Source of the DNA: Micavibrio sp. UBA5703
Lineage (GTDB): Bacteria > Pseudomonadota > Alphaproteobacteria > Micavibrionales > Micavibrionaceae
Direction: 5' to 3'
DNA length: 12,845 nt
Assembly: GCA_002420015.1 (NCBI GenBank)
Contig: DIHF01000052.1
Coordinates: 465 to 13,309 of the forward strand
Shown here: in pieces, positions 7,418 to 12,476 of the stretch
Layout: every line of letters begins with the position of its first letter
Position numbering within the stretch: position 1 is the first letter of the stretch
Made by a program: the position numbers and the translations under genes
Notes under the pieces: generated by a model
Database searches by the model: none
The model's input: only the letters and a program-made list of their open reading frames with translations
Told to the model about the DNA's origin: nothing

Positions 7418-7828
7418 TTAGGCTTTTTCGTCGAGGATGCGGAGAAGCTCTTTATCAAGATCCTGTGCGGTCTGGAGCGTTTTCAGATTGGCCTTGAAGG
7501 TGATTTCCGCAAGGTTCACATTTACAATTTCTTCGGCCAGATCGACATTCGGGATGCCGATCACGCCGTTTTCATCGGCAAAGGGCGAATCCGGCGAAAA
7601 TGCCGGAACGAAGGGCGTATTCTTCGGCACGACATTGGTCGTCACGCCCGCGCCTTCGCCGCCCGCGGTTTGCGCTTTGGAAACGGTCGTCAGCGCGCTG
7701 TAGGGCGCTTGCTTGCCTTCCTCCAGCGAACCTGCGGTTTGCAGGTTGGCGATATTGGCCGCGCTGGCGTTCAGCCGCTGCGTGCTGGAAGTCATACCGC
7801 TTAATGCTATGGATATGGCGCTTATCAT
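7418..7828 (-). CDS. FlgC-like flagellar rod family protein
   Basis: A 136-residue protein with the architecture of flagellar basal-body rod proteins. The N-terminal helix ALSGMTSSTQRLNASAANIA (8-27) carries the ASxNIAN signature as ASAANIAN (21-28). A short middle region contains PYSALTTV. The C-terminal signature IPNVDLAEEIVNVNLAEITF (92-111) is followed by KANLKTLQTAQDL, matching the PNVDL..EM......YxAN pattern of FlgC. The length equals that of typical FlgC (about 135 aa). FlgC is a proximal rod subunit exported through the flagellar type III apparatus. No other flagellar gene lies in the window, and true FlgC normally sits beside FlgB and FliE. It may therefore be a stray homologue rather than the main rod subunit. 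Several FlgC positions differ; for example the EIV...ITF region lacks the usual Met and Tyr. The start at 7828 directly abuts AAAAGG, which is too close for a normal ribosome-binding site. Confidence 0.82.
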   Translation of the reverse strand: MISAISIALSGMTSSTQRLNASAANIANLQTAGSLEEGKQAPYSALTTVSKAQTAGGEGAGVTTNVVPKNTPFVPAFSPDSPFADENGVIGIPNVDLAEEIVNVNLAEITFKANLKTLQTAQDLDKELLRILDEKA

Positions 7829-7833
7829 CCTTT

Positions 7834-7840
7834 TATAATA
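7834..7840. promoter_or_regulatory. Shared symmetric -10 element (TATAATA)
   Basis: TATAATA gives a perfect TATAAT on the plus strand (7834-7839) and TATTAT on the minus strand (7840-7835, 5 of 6). Plus-strand transcription would start near 7846, leaving a leader of about 60 nt for the lipoprotein. Minus-strand transcription would start at or next to the FlgC-like ATG (7828), 6 nt beyond the box. The -35 regions are weak on both sides. Confidence 0.5.
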
Positions 7841-7905
7841 CCACGAAAAGGGTTAAGATCGAATTGAAAAAGCGGGGCTTCCAAAGCATTAAGGGATTGA
7901 AAATC

Positions 7906-8352
7906 ATGCGTTTTTTAAGCGTTTATATCGTTTTTGCAGCTCTGGGGCTGGCGTTTTTGCTGACGGGCTGCGCCGGTTACGAGCAGGAACACGACGAAGT
8001 TCGCCCGTATCTGAACGATTCGAAAATCCCCCATAACGTGCAATGGGCAAATGACACCTGGAAGCCCGAAGACTGGACCCAAGGCAAAGGCGGCAACGCC
8101 AGGAACGTTATCGACGGGTTCTACGCGGCCGATATCATCACCGACCAGTACGAGGACGGCGACACGCCTGTGCTTGAAGTAGGACAAGGATTTATGAAAT
8201 TGTCCGAGTTGGACAAGCGCCGCGTCGTGATGTATGTCGACCATGTGTTCAAGGTGACGGACGCAGCGCCGGACGGCATGTTCTATGTCCGGCACAAGAA
8301 ATCGGACAAGGTTCTGGGCATCTACAACAAAGACGGCCTTCATCTGCAATAG
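7906..8352 (+). CDS. Small lipoprotein of unknown function
   Basis: A 148-residue predicted lipoprotein. Residues 1-21 form a signal peptide: basic Arg2, then a hydrophobic core (VYIVFAALGLAFLL). A lipobox L-T-G-C (19-22) follows, so Cys22 would be lipidated after cleavage by signal peptidase II. Residue +2 is Ala, not Asp, so sorting to the outer membrane is expected if the enterobacterial rule applies. The mature part is soluble and charged, with segments such as NARNVIDGFYAADIITDQYE and a C-terminal MFYVRHKKSDKVLGIYNKDG. I see no enzyme motif. AAGGGA (7891-7896) sits 9 nt before the chosen ATG. The same frame stays open further upstream, but that stretch is antisense to the FlgC-like gene and has no better start. 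The MAPEG gene follows 27 bp later and is probably co-transcribed. Confidence 0.85.
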   Translation: MRFLSVYIVFAALGLAFLLTGCAGYEQEHDEVRPYLNDSKIPHNVQWANDTWKPEDWTQGKGGNARNVIDGFYAADIITDQYEDGDTPVLEVGQGFMKLSELDKRRVVMYVDHVFKVTDAAPDGMFYVRHKKSDKVLGIYNKDGLHLQ

Positions 8353-8379
8353 GAACGACAAGCACCGGAGAAAGAAATC

Positions 8380-8790
8380 ATGGTCACAGGTCTTTACGCC
8401 GCCGTTTTCGCCCTGATGCAGGTCTGGCTGACCGTGCAGGTTTCCATGCGCCGCAAAAAGCACAGCATCGCTTATGGGCATGGCGGCAACGACGAGCTTG
8501 AGCGCCACATTCATGTCAGGGGAAACTTCGCCGAGACGGTGCCGATGGCGCTGTTTCTGATGCTGGTTCTGGAGGGCGGCGGTCTGGATTACTGGGTGAT
8601 TCATGTTCTCGGCGTTGCCATGATCGGTTCCCGCGTTCTTCACGCATTGGGCGTTTTGACGGGTGACGGTCACGGCACCTGCAAGCGGCTGTCGATCTGG
8701 CTGACTCTTGGCGTGTATGTTATCGCGGCGGTTTTGAGCATCATGTTGGCGCTGCCGATTTATCTCGGGCTTCCCGTACAACAGGGTTAA
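8380..8790 (+). CDS. MAPEG family membrane protein (YecN-like)
   Basis: A 136-residue inner-membrane protein with four hydrophobic helices, roughly 3-22, 52-66, 70-92 and 105-127. The MAPEG hallmark appears as HVRGNFAETVPMALFLM (45-61), corresponding to the 'R..N..E..P' helix lining the glutathione site in eukaryotic members. The segment IAYGHGGNDELERHIHVRGN closely resembles the start of E. coli YecN. Eukaryotic MAPEG proteins include glutathione transferases and leukotriene synthases; bacterial YecN-like members have no firmly assigned reaction. GGAG (8367-8370) precedes the ATG by 9 nt. It follows the lipoprotein by 27 bp. Its last 50 nt overlap the 3' end of the convergent EamA exporter gene. 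Confidence 0.9.
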   Translation: MVTGLYAAVFALMQVWLTVQVSMRRKKHSIAYGHGGNDELERHIHVRGNFAETVPMALFLMLVLEGGGLDYWVIHVLGVAMIGSRVLHALGVLTGDGHGTCKRLSIWLTLGVYVIAAVLSIMLALPIYLGLPVQQG

Positions 8791-9664
8791 GACGCTTCAG
8801 TCTTTGTTCCCGCCAGATGATAATCAGGTTGCAGCCGATGATGATCGCGCTGCCCGCAAATACCGTCCAGCCGGGCACATAGTTCCAGAACAGCATGTCA
8901 AAACCCGTCGCCCAGATCAGCCCCGTGTAATTCAGCGGCGCAACGAGCGCAACAGGTGCCTTGTTGAAGGCGCTGGTCAGGTAGAATTGCGCCACGCCGC
9001 CGAAAACCCCCAGCCCAGCAAACAACAGCAATTCTTCCCGCCCCGGCATATGCGCCACAAACGGCATGAACAGGCCCGGTATAACGCTGCCCGCCAGAAA
9101 GAAATAAAAGGTCACCGTAAAGGGCGATTCCGTTTTCAGATGGCGCAGCAAAAGATGGACTATGGCGTGGATAAATGCGGCGGCGAAAGCGATCCCGATG
9201 CCGAACAGCTTGGCCTCGCCGCTGGGCGCGGCAATCAGAACAACCCCGCAGAACCCGCCGAGAATCGCTGCCCAGCGCCAGGGACCGACATGTTCTTTTA
9301 AAATAAAAAAGGATAGAGCCGGAGCCAGGAGCGTTGCCGTAAAGAAAATAACCGTCGCATCGGACAGCGGCAGGTATTTGAAAGCATTGAATGTAAATAT
9401 GATTCCCGTGGTTCCGATCAGCGCCCGAAACAGCATGGCGACTTTTTTGGTGGTTTTTAAAAGGTATGTTTTGCGGGTGACGACCGCATAGACAAGAACG
9501 GGGATTAAGGGGATCAGGTTGCGGTAAAAGACAATCTCCAGCACATGATGGTTCGCCGATAACAGCTTGGCGCAGACGCTCATGATGGCAAGCAGGAAAA
9601 ACGCCATCGCGCCGTGAATGACGCCGAGAACGATCTGGTCCTGATGGGGTGAGGCGGGGGGCAT
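8741..9664 (-). CDS. EamA/DMT family transporter
   Basis: A 307-residue inner-membrane protein with about ten hydrophobic helices in two homologous halves (roughly 13-143 and 155-285), as in the EamA branch of the drug/metabolite transporter superfamily. Typical signs are the first helix (IHGAMAFFLLAIMSVCAKLL), FYRNLIPLIPVL, the end of half one (ALSFFILKEHVGPWRWAAIL, a consensus position before TM5), and half two ending ALVAPLNYTGLIWATGFDML. A basic cytoplasmic tail (REQRLKRLNPVVREARDK) follows. Such proteins export metabolites or amino acids; the substrate cannot be told from sequence. AAAGGA lies 13 nt before the ATG, inside the small ORF just upstream. That ORF ends 2 nt before this start, so translation may be coupled. 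The 3' end overlaps the MAPEG gene by 50 nt. Confidence 0.92.
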   Translation of the reverse strand: MPPASPHQDQIVLGVIHGAMAFFLLAIMSVCAKLLSANHHVLEIVFYRNLIPLIPVLVYAVVTRKTYLLKTTKKVAMLFRALIGTTGIIFTFNAFKYLPLSDATVIFFTATLLAPALSFFILKEHVGPWRWAAILGGFCGVVLIAAPSGEAKLFGIGIAFAAAFIHAIVHLLLRHLKTESPFTVTFYFFLAGSVIPGLFMPFVAHMPGREELLLFAGLGVFGGVAQFYLTSAFNKAPVALVAPLNYTGLIWATGFDMLFWNYVPGWTVFAGSAIIIGCNLIIIWREQRLKRLNPVVREARDKSAAPT

Positions 9665-9666
9665 GT

Positions 9667-9837
9667 TTACGGGGCAGTCCTTTGTTGTTTCCGAATATAC
9701 TCCGTAACGTGTTGATGTAAATGCATTATCGTCGTTTCTATTAGTTCGTTCGTCATTTTTTTATTTTGGGCCGGGTTATGTCTTCCTTTTTTGTTTGTTT
9801 TCTTTCCCGCCTTTTCTTTTTTGGACAATTTTCTCAT
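9667..9837 (-). CDS. Small basic protein, 56 aa, upstream of the EamA exporter
   Basis: The minus strand carries an open frame from ATG (9837-9835) to TAA (9669-9667), encoding 56 residues. The first 27 are extremely basic (MRKLSKKEKAGKKTNKKGRH and onward). The second half (NELIETTIMHLHQHVTEYIR, about 30-49) looks like an amphipathic helix. There is no signal peptide, membrane helix or recognised domain. The stop codon lies 2 nt before the EamA ATG, as in a coupled operon. No Shine-Dalgarno site precedes the start. Instead a strong promoter places the predicted +1 on or beside the ATG, consistent with a leaderless mRNA. Met28 (9756) is an internal alternative start. A nucleic-acid-binding or ribosome-associated role would suit the charge, but that is speculation. 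The alternative is an untranslated leader for the exporter. Confidence 0.5.
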   Translation of the reverse strand: MRKLSKKEKAGKKTNKKGRHNPAQNKKMTNELIETTIMHLHQHVTEYIRKQQRTAP

Positions 9838-9843
9838 GACGAC

Positions 9844-9872
9844 ATTTTAGGATAAAATTCCTCGTTTGTCAA
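9844..9872 (-). promoter_or_regulatory. Strong sigma70 promoter for the small ORF/EamA unit
   Basis: On the minus strand a perfect -35 TTGACA (9872-9867) and a -10 TAAAAT (9849-9844, 5 of 6) are separated by exactly 17 nt. An A-rich stretch (AAAATAAAACT) lies just upstream of the -35, like an UP element. The +1 is expected about 7 nt beyond the -10, near 9837, which is the A of the small ORF's ATG. This is the best promoter in the window. Confidence 0.7.
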
Positions 9873-9879
9873 AGTTTTA

Positions 9880-10031
9880 TTTTCACCACGAAGGACACGA
9901 AGAGTTCTTTTCACATCGTCATCCCGGTGCTTGTGTCCCAGAGGGCAAAGGCCGTGATCCGGTCCTTTTTATCAACCCGATTCCTGCTTACGCAGGAATG
10001 ACAGGGAAGAAAGGTCTCTTCGTGGTGAAAA
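9880..10031. repeat. Inverted-repeat-bounded intergenic element
   Basis: TTTTCACCACGAAG (9880-9893) is repeated exactly, in inverted orientation, as CTTCGTGGTGAAAA (10018-10031). The left arm continues as GACACGAAGAG. The CACGAAGGACACGAAG motif is a recurrent intergenic sequence I recognise from several bacterial genomes; it creates spurious 'HHEGHE' peptides when translated. Inside lie the smaller palindromic units annotated separately. No protein-coding content is visible. Confidence 0.6.
9980..9999. repeat. Palindromic repeat unit A (ATTCCTGC hairpin)
   Basis: ATTCCTGC (9980-9987), loop TTAC, GCAGGAAT (9992-9999), then GACA. It is a perfect 8-bp stem. It aligns base for base with unit B at 10039, with the same stem length, loop length and trailing GAC, so the two are diverged copies of one family. 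Confidence 0.7.
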
Positions 10032-10038
10032 AGAATGG

Positions 10039-10058
10039 ATCCCGGCTTGCGCCGGGAT
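10039..10058. repeat. Palindromic repeat unit B (ATCCCGGC hairpin)
   Basis: ATCCCGGC (10039-10046), loop TTGC, GCCGGGAT (10051-10058), then GACG. It is a perfect 8-bp stem. The GGATCCCGGC...GCCGGGATGACG form is a common dispersed intergenic palindrome in alphaproteobacterial genomes, which I recognise by sequence but cannot confirm here. No T-run follows, so it is not a standard intrinsic terminator. Confidence 0.7.
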
Positions 10059-10129
10059 GACGAAAGAGAGAGGCGTGAGCGGCTTCTGAATTTACAAGTA
10101 TTTTCAATGTGTTGTACGGGCCTCATTTT

Positions 10130-10190
10130 AAGTCTTTTTATTTACCATATTGACTGATATAGTGTTTATATAATTCAAATAAAAAGACTT
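10130..10190. repeat. 14-bp perfect inverted repeat bracketing the glycosyltransferase promoter
   Basis: AAGTCTTTTTATTT (10130-10143) and AAATAAAAAGACTT (10177-10190) are exact inverted repeats with a 33-nt gap. The gap holds TTGACT (10150-10155) and a perfect TATAAT (10169-10174). The right arm would lie in the 5' leader. It could be a looped operator, a hairpin formed by read-through transcripts, or the arms of a tiny element. Confidence 0.65.
10169..10174 (+). promoter_or_regulatory. Perfect -10 box upstream of the glycosyltransferase
   Basis: TATAAT at 10169-10174 would start transcription near 10181, about 23 nt before the ATG. TTGACT (10150-10155) is upstream but only 13 nt away, too close for standard sigma70 spacing, so the -35 is uncertain. 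Confidence 0.35.
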
Positions 10191-10203
10191 TTTGAGCAGG
10201 GCT

Positions 10204-11214
10204 ATGAGCCGGGAAAAAGGCATTAGTGTAATTATTCCGTGTTACAACGATGGGCGCTTCATTACGGAGGCCGTCGAGTCCGTCTATGGGCAGAAAACGG
10301 ATATTCCCTTTGAGGTGCTGATTATTGATGACGGCTCGACCGACAAAAAAACACATGAGATAACGCAAAGTCTTGCCGCCGAGCATTCGGACACGTTACG
10401 CCTGATACGCCACAAGAGAAACAAGGGCTTGCCGACAGCGCGCAATACCGGGCTGAAGCATGCAAAGTATCCTTATATTTTTCCGCTGGATTCAGATGAC
10501 AAATTATCCTGCGATCCTGAAATGACCAAAAGCGGCGGATATCTTGGTCGTGCCGTCGATGTGCTTGAGGAGAATTCGGATGTTGTTTACGCCTATCCGG
10601 GCACCCATTTGTTCGGGGCCGTGGAGTGTAAATATGTTTTCAAACTTCCTTACGATGAAGAAACTCTTTTGTATATTCACAATGTCGGCCCCTATGTTGT
10701 TTACCGTCGTGACGAAGCGCTGGAGATAGGCGGCTATACCGATCGGATGCGTTACGCCGAGGATTGGGATTTCAACATTGCCATGATCAATGGGCGGCAC
10801 AAGCAGGGAAGGCCCGCCGAGGTCAGGCAATTCAAGGAACCCTATATTCTTTACAGGCGTAGGGAAGATGGGACCAACATGACTTCGGCGCCAGCCCTTA
10901 ATAACAGGCAGGTCATGCAGTATTTAATAAAGCGCAGTCCTGAGATATACCAAAAATATTGCCCCGGTGAAAACGATGGAGAAATTCTCGATCATGCGCT
11001 GCGTAAACACTATGAGGTGAGAGCGAAGAGTTCTGCGGCTTTTGCACTCCACTGCGTATTCAACCCCATTGCGTCTTTCAGGGATGGCAGTATTGCGCTG
11101 GGCATTCACACAGCCCGCCGAAAACTTCATAAACTGTGGGCAGAGCATGTGACAGATGATTCACCGCAAGGCCAAGGCGTGCAAGCCGAACCCCAAACTC
11201 ACGATATAGTCTAA
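10204..11214 (+). CDS. Family 2 glycosyltransferase
   Basis: A 336-residue GT-A fold glycosyltransferase. The nucleotide-binding N-terminus reads ISVIIPCYNDGRFITEAVES (7-26). It is followed by DDGSTD (42-47), GLPTARNTGLKHA (75-87), the metal-binding DSDD (96-99), and an ED motif in YAEDWDF (184-190), which normally supplies the catalytic base. These are the GT2 hallmarks for an inverting enzyme that uses a nucleotide-sugar donor. No membrane helix is seen, so it probably acts at the cytoplasmic face on a cell-surface polysaccharide or glycolipid. The C-terminal 100 residues are helical and basic, and may bind the acceptor. ATG 10204 is preferred, with AGCAGG 3 nt before it; a TTG at 10192 is a weaker option. 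It stands alone, without other polysaccharide genes. The flanking repeats and AT-rich leader suggest it may have been inserted here. Confidence 0.9.
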   Translation: MSREKGISVIIPCYNDGRFITEAVESVYGQKTDIPFEVLIIDDGSTDKKTHEITQSLAAEHSDTLRLIRHKRNKGLPTARNTGLKHAKYPYIFPLDSDDKLSCDPEMTKSGGYLGRAVDVLEENSDVVYAYPGTHLFGAVECKYVFKLPYDEETLLYIHNVGPYVVYRRDEALEIGGYTDRMRYAEDWDFNIAMINGRHKQGRPAEVRQFKEPYILYRRREDGTNMTSAPALNNRQVMQYLIKRSPEIYQKYCPGENDGEILDHALRKHYEVRAKSSAAFALHCVFNPIASFRDGSIALGIHTARRKLHKLWAEHVTDDSPQGQGVQAEPQTHDIV

Positions 11215-11217
11215 TCC

Positions 11218-11236
11218 AGCAAGTGCGCTTGTTTTT
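11218..11236 (+). terminator. Possible intrinsic terminator of the glycosyltransferase
   Basis: AGCAAG (11218-11223), loop TGCG, CTTGTT (11228-11233) form a six-pair stem including one G-U pair. It is followed by T residues to 11236. It starts 4 nt after the stop codon and reaches the 3' end of ilvC on the other strand. The stem is short, so strength is doubtful. Confidence 0.4.
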
Positions 11237-12308
11237 AGTTCCGCTCGCGGTCGACCAGTTTGTTTTTGGCGATCCAGGGCATCATGGCGCGTAAGTTCTT
11301 GCCGACTTCCTCGATGGGGTGCTGCGCTTCTTTCTCGCGCAGTTCCTTGAGGCGGTTGAGGCCCTCTTTGTTGCCGCCCATGAACATTTCCACGAATTTG
11401 CCGGACTGGATGTCGGCCAGAATGCGTTTCATTTCCTTTTTGGTTTCGTCCGTAATAACACGCGGGCCGGAAACGTAATCGCCGAACTCGGCGGTGTTGG
11501 AAACCGAGTAGCGCATATTGGCAAGCCCGGCTTCATAGATAAGGTCGACGATGAGTTTGGTTTCGTGCAGGCATTCAAAATACGCCATTTCCGGCGGATA
11601 ACCGGCCTCGACCAGCGTTTCGTATCCGGCCTTGATGAGGGCCGAGATCCCGCCGCACAAAACGGCCTGTTCGCCGAAAAGGTCGGTTTCGCATTCGTCC
11701 TTGAAATTGGTTTCGATGATGCCCGAACGACCGCCGCCTACAGCCGAGGCATATGACAGCGCGATATCCTTGGCCTTGCCGGTGGCGTTCTGCGCCACGG
11801 CGATCAGGCACGGCACGCCGCCGCCTTTTTGATATTCGCCGCGTACGGTGTGGCCGGGGCCTTTGGGCGCGATCATGATGACGTCAACGCCAGCGGGTGG
11901 CTTGATGAGGCCGAAATGAATGTTAAGGCCGTGGGCAAAGGCGAGCGCCGCGCCGGGGCGCAGATTGGGCGCGATGTCGTCGCGGTACAGATCGGCCTGA
12001 AGCTCGTCCGGCACCAGAACCATCAGAACGTCGGCCCATTTTGCGGCCTCCGCCGGGGTGATGACCTCAAGCCCGGCCTTTTCGGCTTTTTGCTTTGAGG
12101 CGGAGCCTTCGCGCAGCGCGACCTTGATTTCGCGCACGCCGCTGTCTTTCAGGTTGTTGGCGTGGGCGTGGCCCTGTGAACCATAGCCGATGATGACGAC
12201 CTTCTTACCCTTGATGAGGTTCTGATCGCAGTCCTTGTCGTAATAGATGTTCATCGAGGTTTTGTTCTCAGGTGTCTTTTGCGCGGTCGCAGCGTTTGTC
12301 TTTGTCAT
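11235..12308 (-). CDS. ilvC: Ketol-acid reductoisomerase (class I)
   Basis: IlvC converts 2-acetolactate or 2-aceto-2-hydroxybutyrate to the dihydroxy acids of valine/leucine and isoleucine synthesis, using NADPH and Mg2+. From the start at 12308 the protein has 357 residues. The Rossmann glycine motif GYGSQGHA is at 41-48, AHG with catalytic His126 at 125-127, and APKGPGHTVR at 147-156. The metal ligands are Asp209 and Glu213 in TDLFGEQ, and Glu245/Glu249 in FECLHE. There is one knotted C-terminal domain, so it is the short class I form. Family members usually begin at MNIYYD (ATG 12254, 339 aa). The 12308 start is preferred because AAAGG lies 9 nt before it, whereas 12254 has no good site. 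The extra 18 residues (MTKTNAATAQKTPENKTS) are low-complexity. No ilvB or ilvN is in the window. Confidence 0.95.
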   Translation of the reverse strand: MTKTNAATAQKTPENKTSMNIYYDKDCDQNLIKGKKVVIIGYGSQGHAHANNLKDSGVREIKVALREGSASKQKAEKAGLEVITPAEAAKWADVLMVLVPDELQADLYRDDIAPNLRPGAALAFAHGLNIHFGLIKPPAGVDVIMIAPKGPGHTVRGEYQKGGGVPCLIAVAQNATGKAKDIALSYASAVGGGRSGIIETNFKDECETDLFGEQAVLCGGISALIKAGYETLVEAGYPPEMAYFECLHETKLIVDLIYEAGLANMRYSVSNTAEFGDYVSGPRVITDETKKEMKRILADIQSGKFVEMFMGGNKEGLNRLKELREKEAQHPIEEVGKNLRAMMPWIAKNKLVDRERN

Positions 12309-12355
12309 CTCGGAATGCCTTTGCCGTTTGGTGTTCGTTATCGTTTTGCCGGGGT

Positions 12356-12385
12356 ATAAAAGCAGCAAATCACACAAAAAATCAA
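12356..12385 (-). promoter_or_regulatory. Weak candidate promoter for ilvC
   Basis: On the minus strand TTGATT (12385-12380) and TTTTAT (12361-12356) are separated by 18 nt, each with 4 of 6 consensus matches. The start would be near 12349, giving a leader of about 40 nt to the 12308 ATG. I see no leader peptide rich in Ile, Leu or Val in this gap. Confidence 0.3.
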
Positions 12386-12400
12386 GCTTTCAGAAGGGAA

Positions 12401-12429
12401 TTGACAAAATTGTCATATGTGTATATTAC
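12401..12429 (+). promoter_or_regulatory. Promoter with two inverted repeats upstream of the last gene
   Basis: A perfect -35 TTGACA (12401-12406) is followed by TATATT (12422-12427, spacing 15) or TATTAC (12424-12429, spacing 17). TGACAA-AA-TTGTCA (12402-12415) is an inverted repeat over the -35. TATGT (12416-12420) and ACATA (12428-12432) form a second one around the -10. The arrangement suggests repressor binding at the promoter. The regulator is unknown. Confidence 0.55.
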
Positions 12430-12476
12430 ATAACAAAAACAGCGTTATTCGCGTAACTTATTGAACAGGAAAAACT

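Larger units (their letters stand above)
9917..10062. repeat. CGTCATCCCGG inverted pair bounding a palindromic repeat cluster
   Basis: CGTCATCCCGG (9917-9927) and CCGGGATGACG (10052-10062) are exact inverted repeats of 11 bp. They partly interleave with the 9880/10031 arms, so the region is a composite of at least two repeat families. The left copy is followed by degenerate sequence ending GATCCGGTCC near 9955-9964. This resembles a third, imperfect unit in the opposite orientation. Confidence 0.6.

Noticed and set aside
7600..7905. Longer N-terminus for the lipoprotein in the same open frame
   Set aside because: It would run antisense through the FlgC-like gene and remove the signal peptide from the N-terminus. 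ATG 7906 has AAGGGA and an immediate signal peptide with lipobox.
9980..10058. Two similar hairpin units as a possible CRISPR array
   Set aside because: There are only two diverged units, no uniform spacers and no cas genes. They are palindromic dispersed repeats.
10039..10062. Unit B hairpin as an intrinsic terminator
   Set aside because: No T-run follows on either strand, and no gene ends nearby.
9866..10126. Small open frames on both strands over the repeat cluster (HHEGHE- and SRRKPGS-type peptides)
   Set aside because: These peptides are the translation of the intergenic palindromic repeats, not genes.
10063..10203. tRNA or small RNA gene in the glycosyltransferase leader
   Set aside because: There is no cloverleaf or T-loop motif. 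The only structure is the 14-bp inverted repeat around the promoter.
12309..12377. TTG start at 12377 for IlvC
   Set aside because: It adds residues unlike any IlvC, has no ribosome-binding site, and runs through the probable ilvC promoter.
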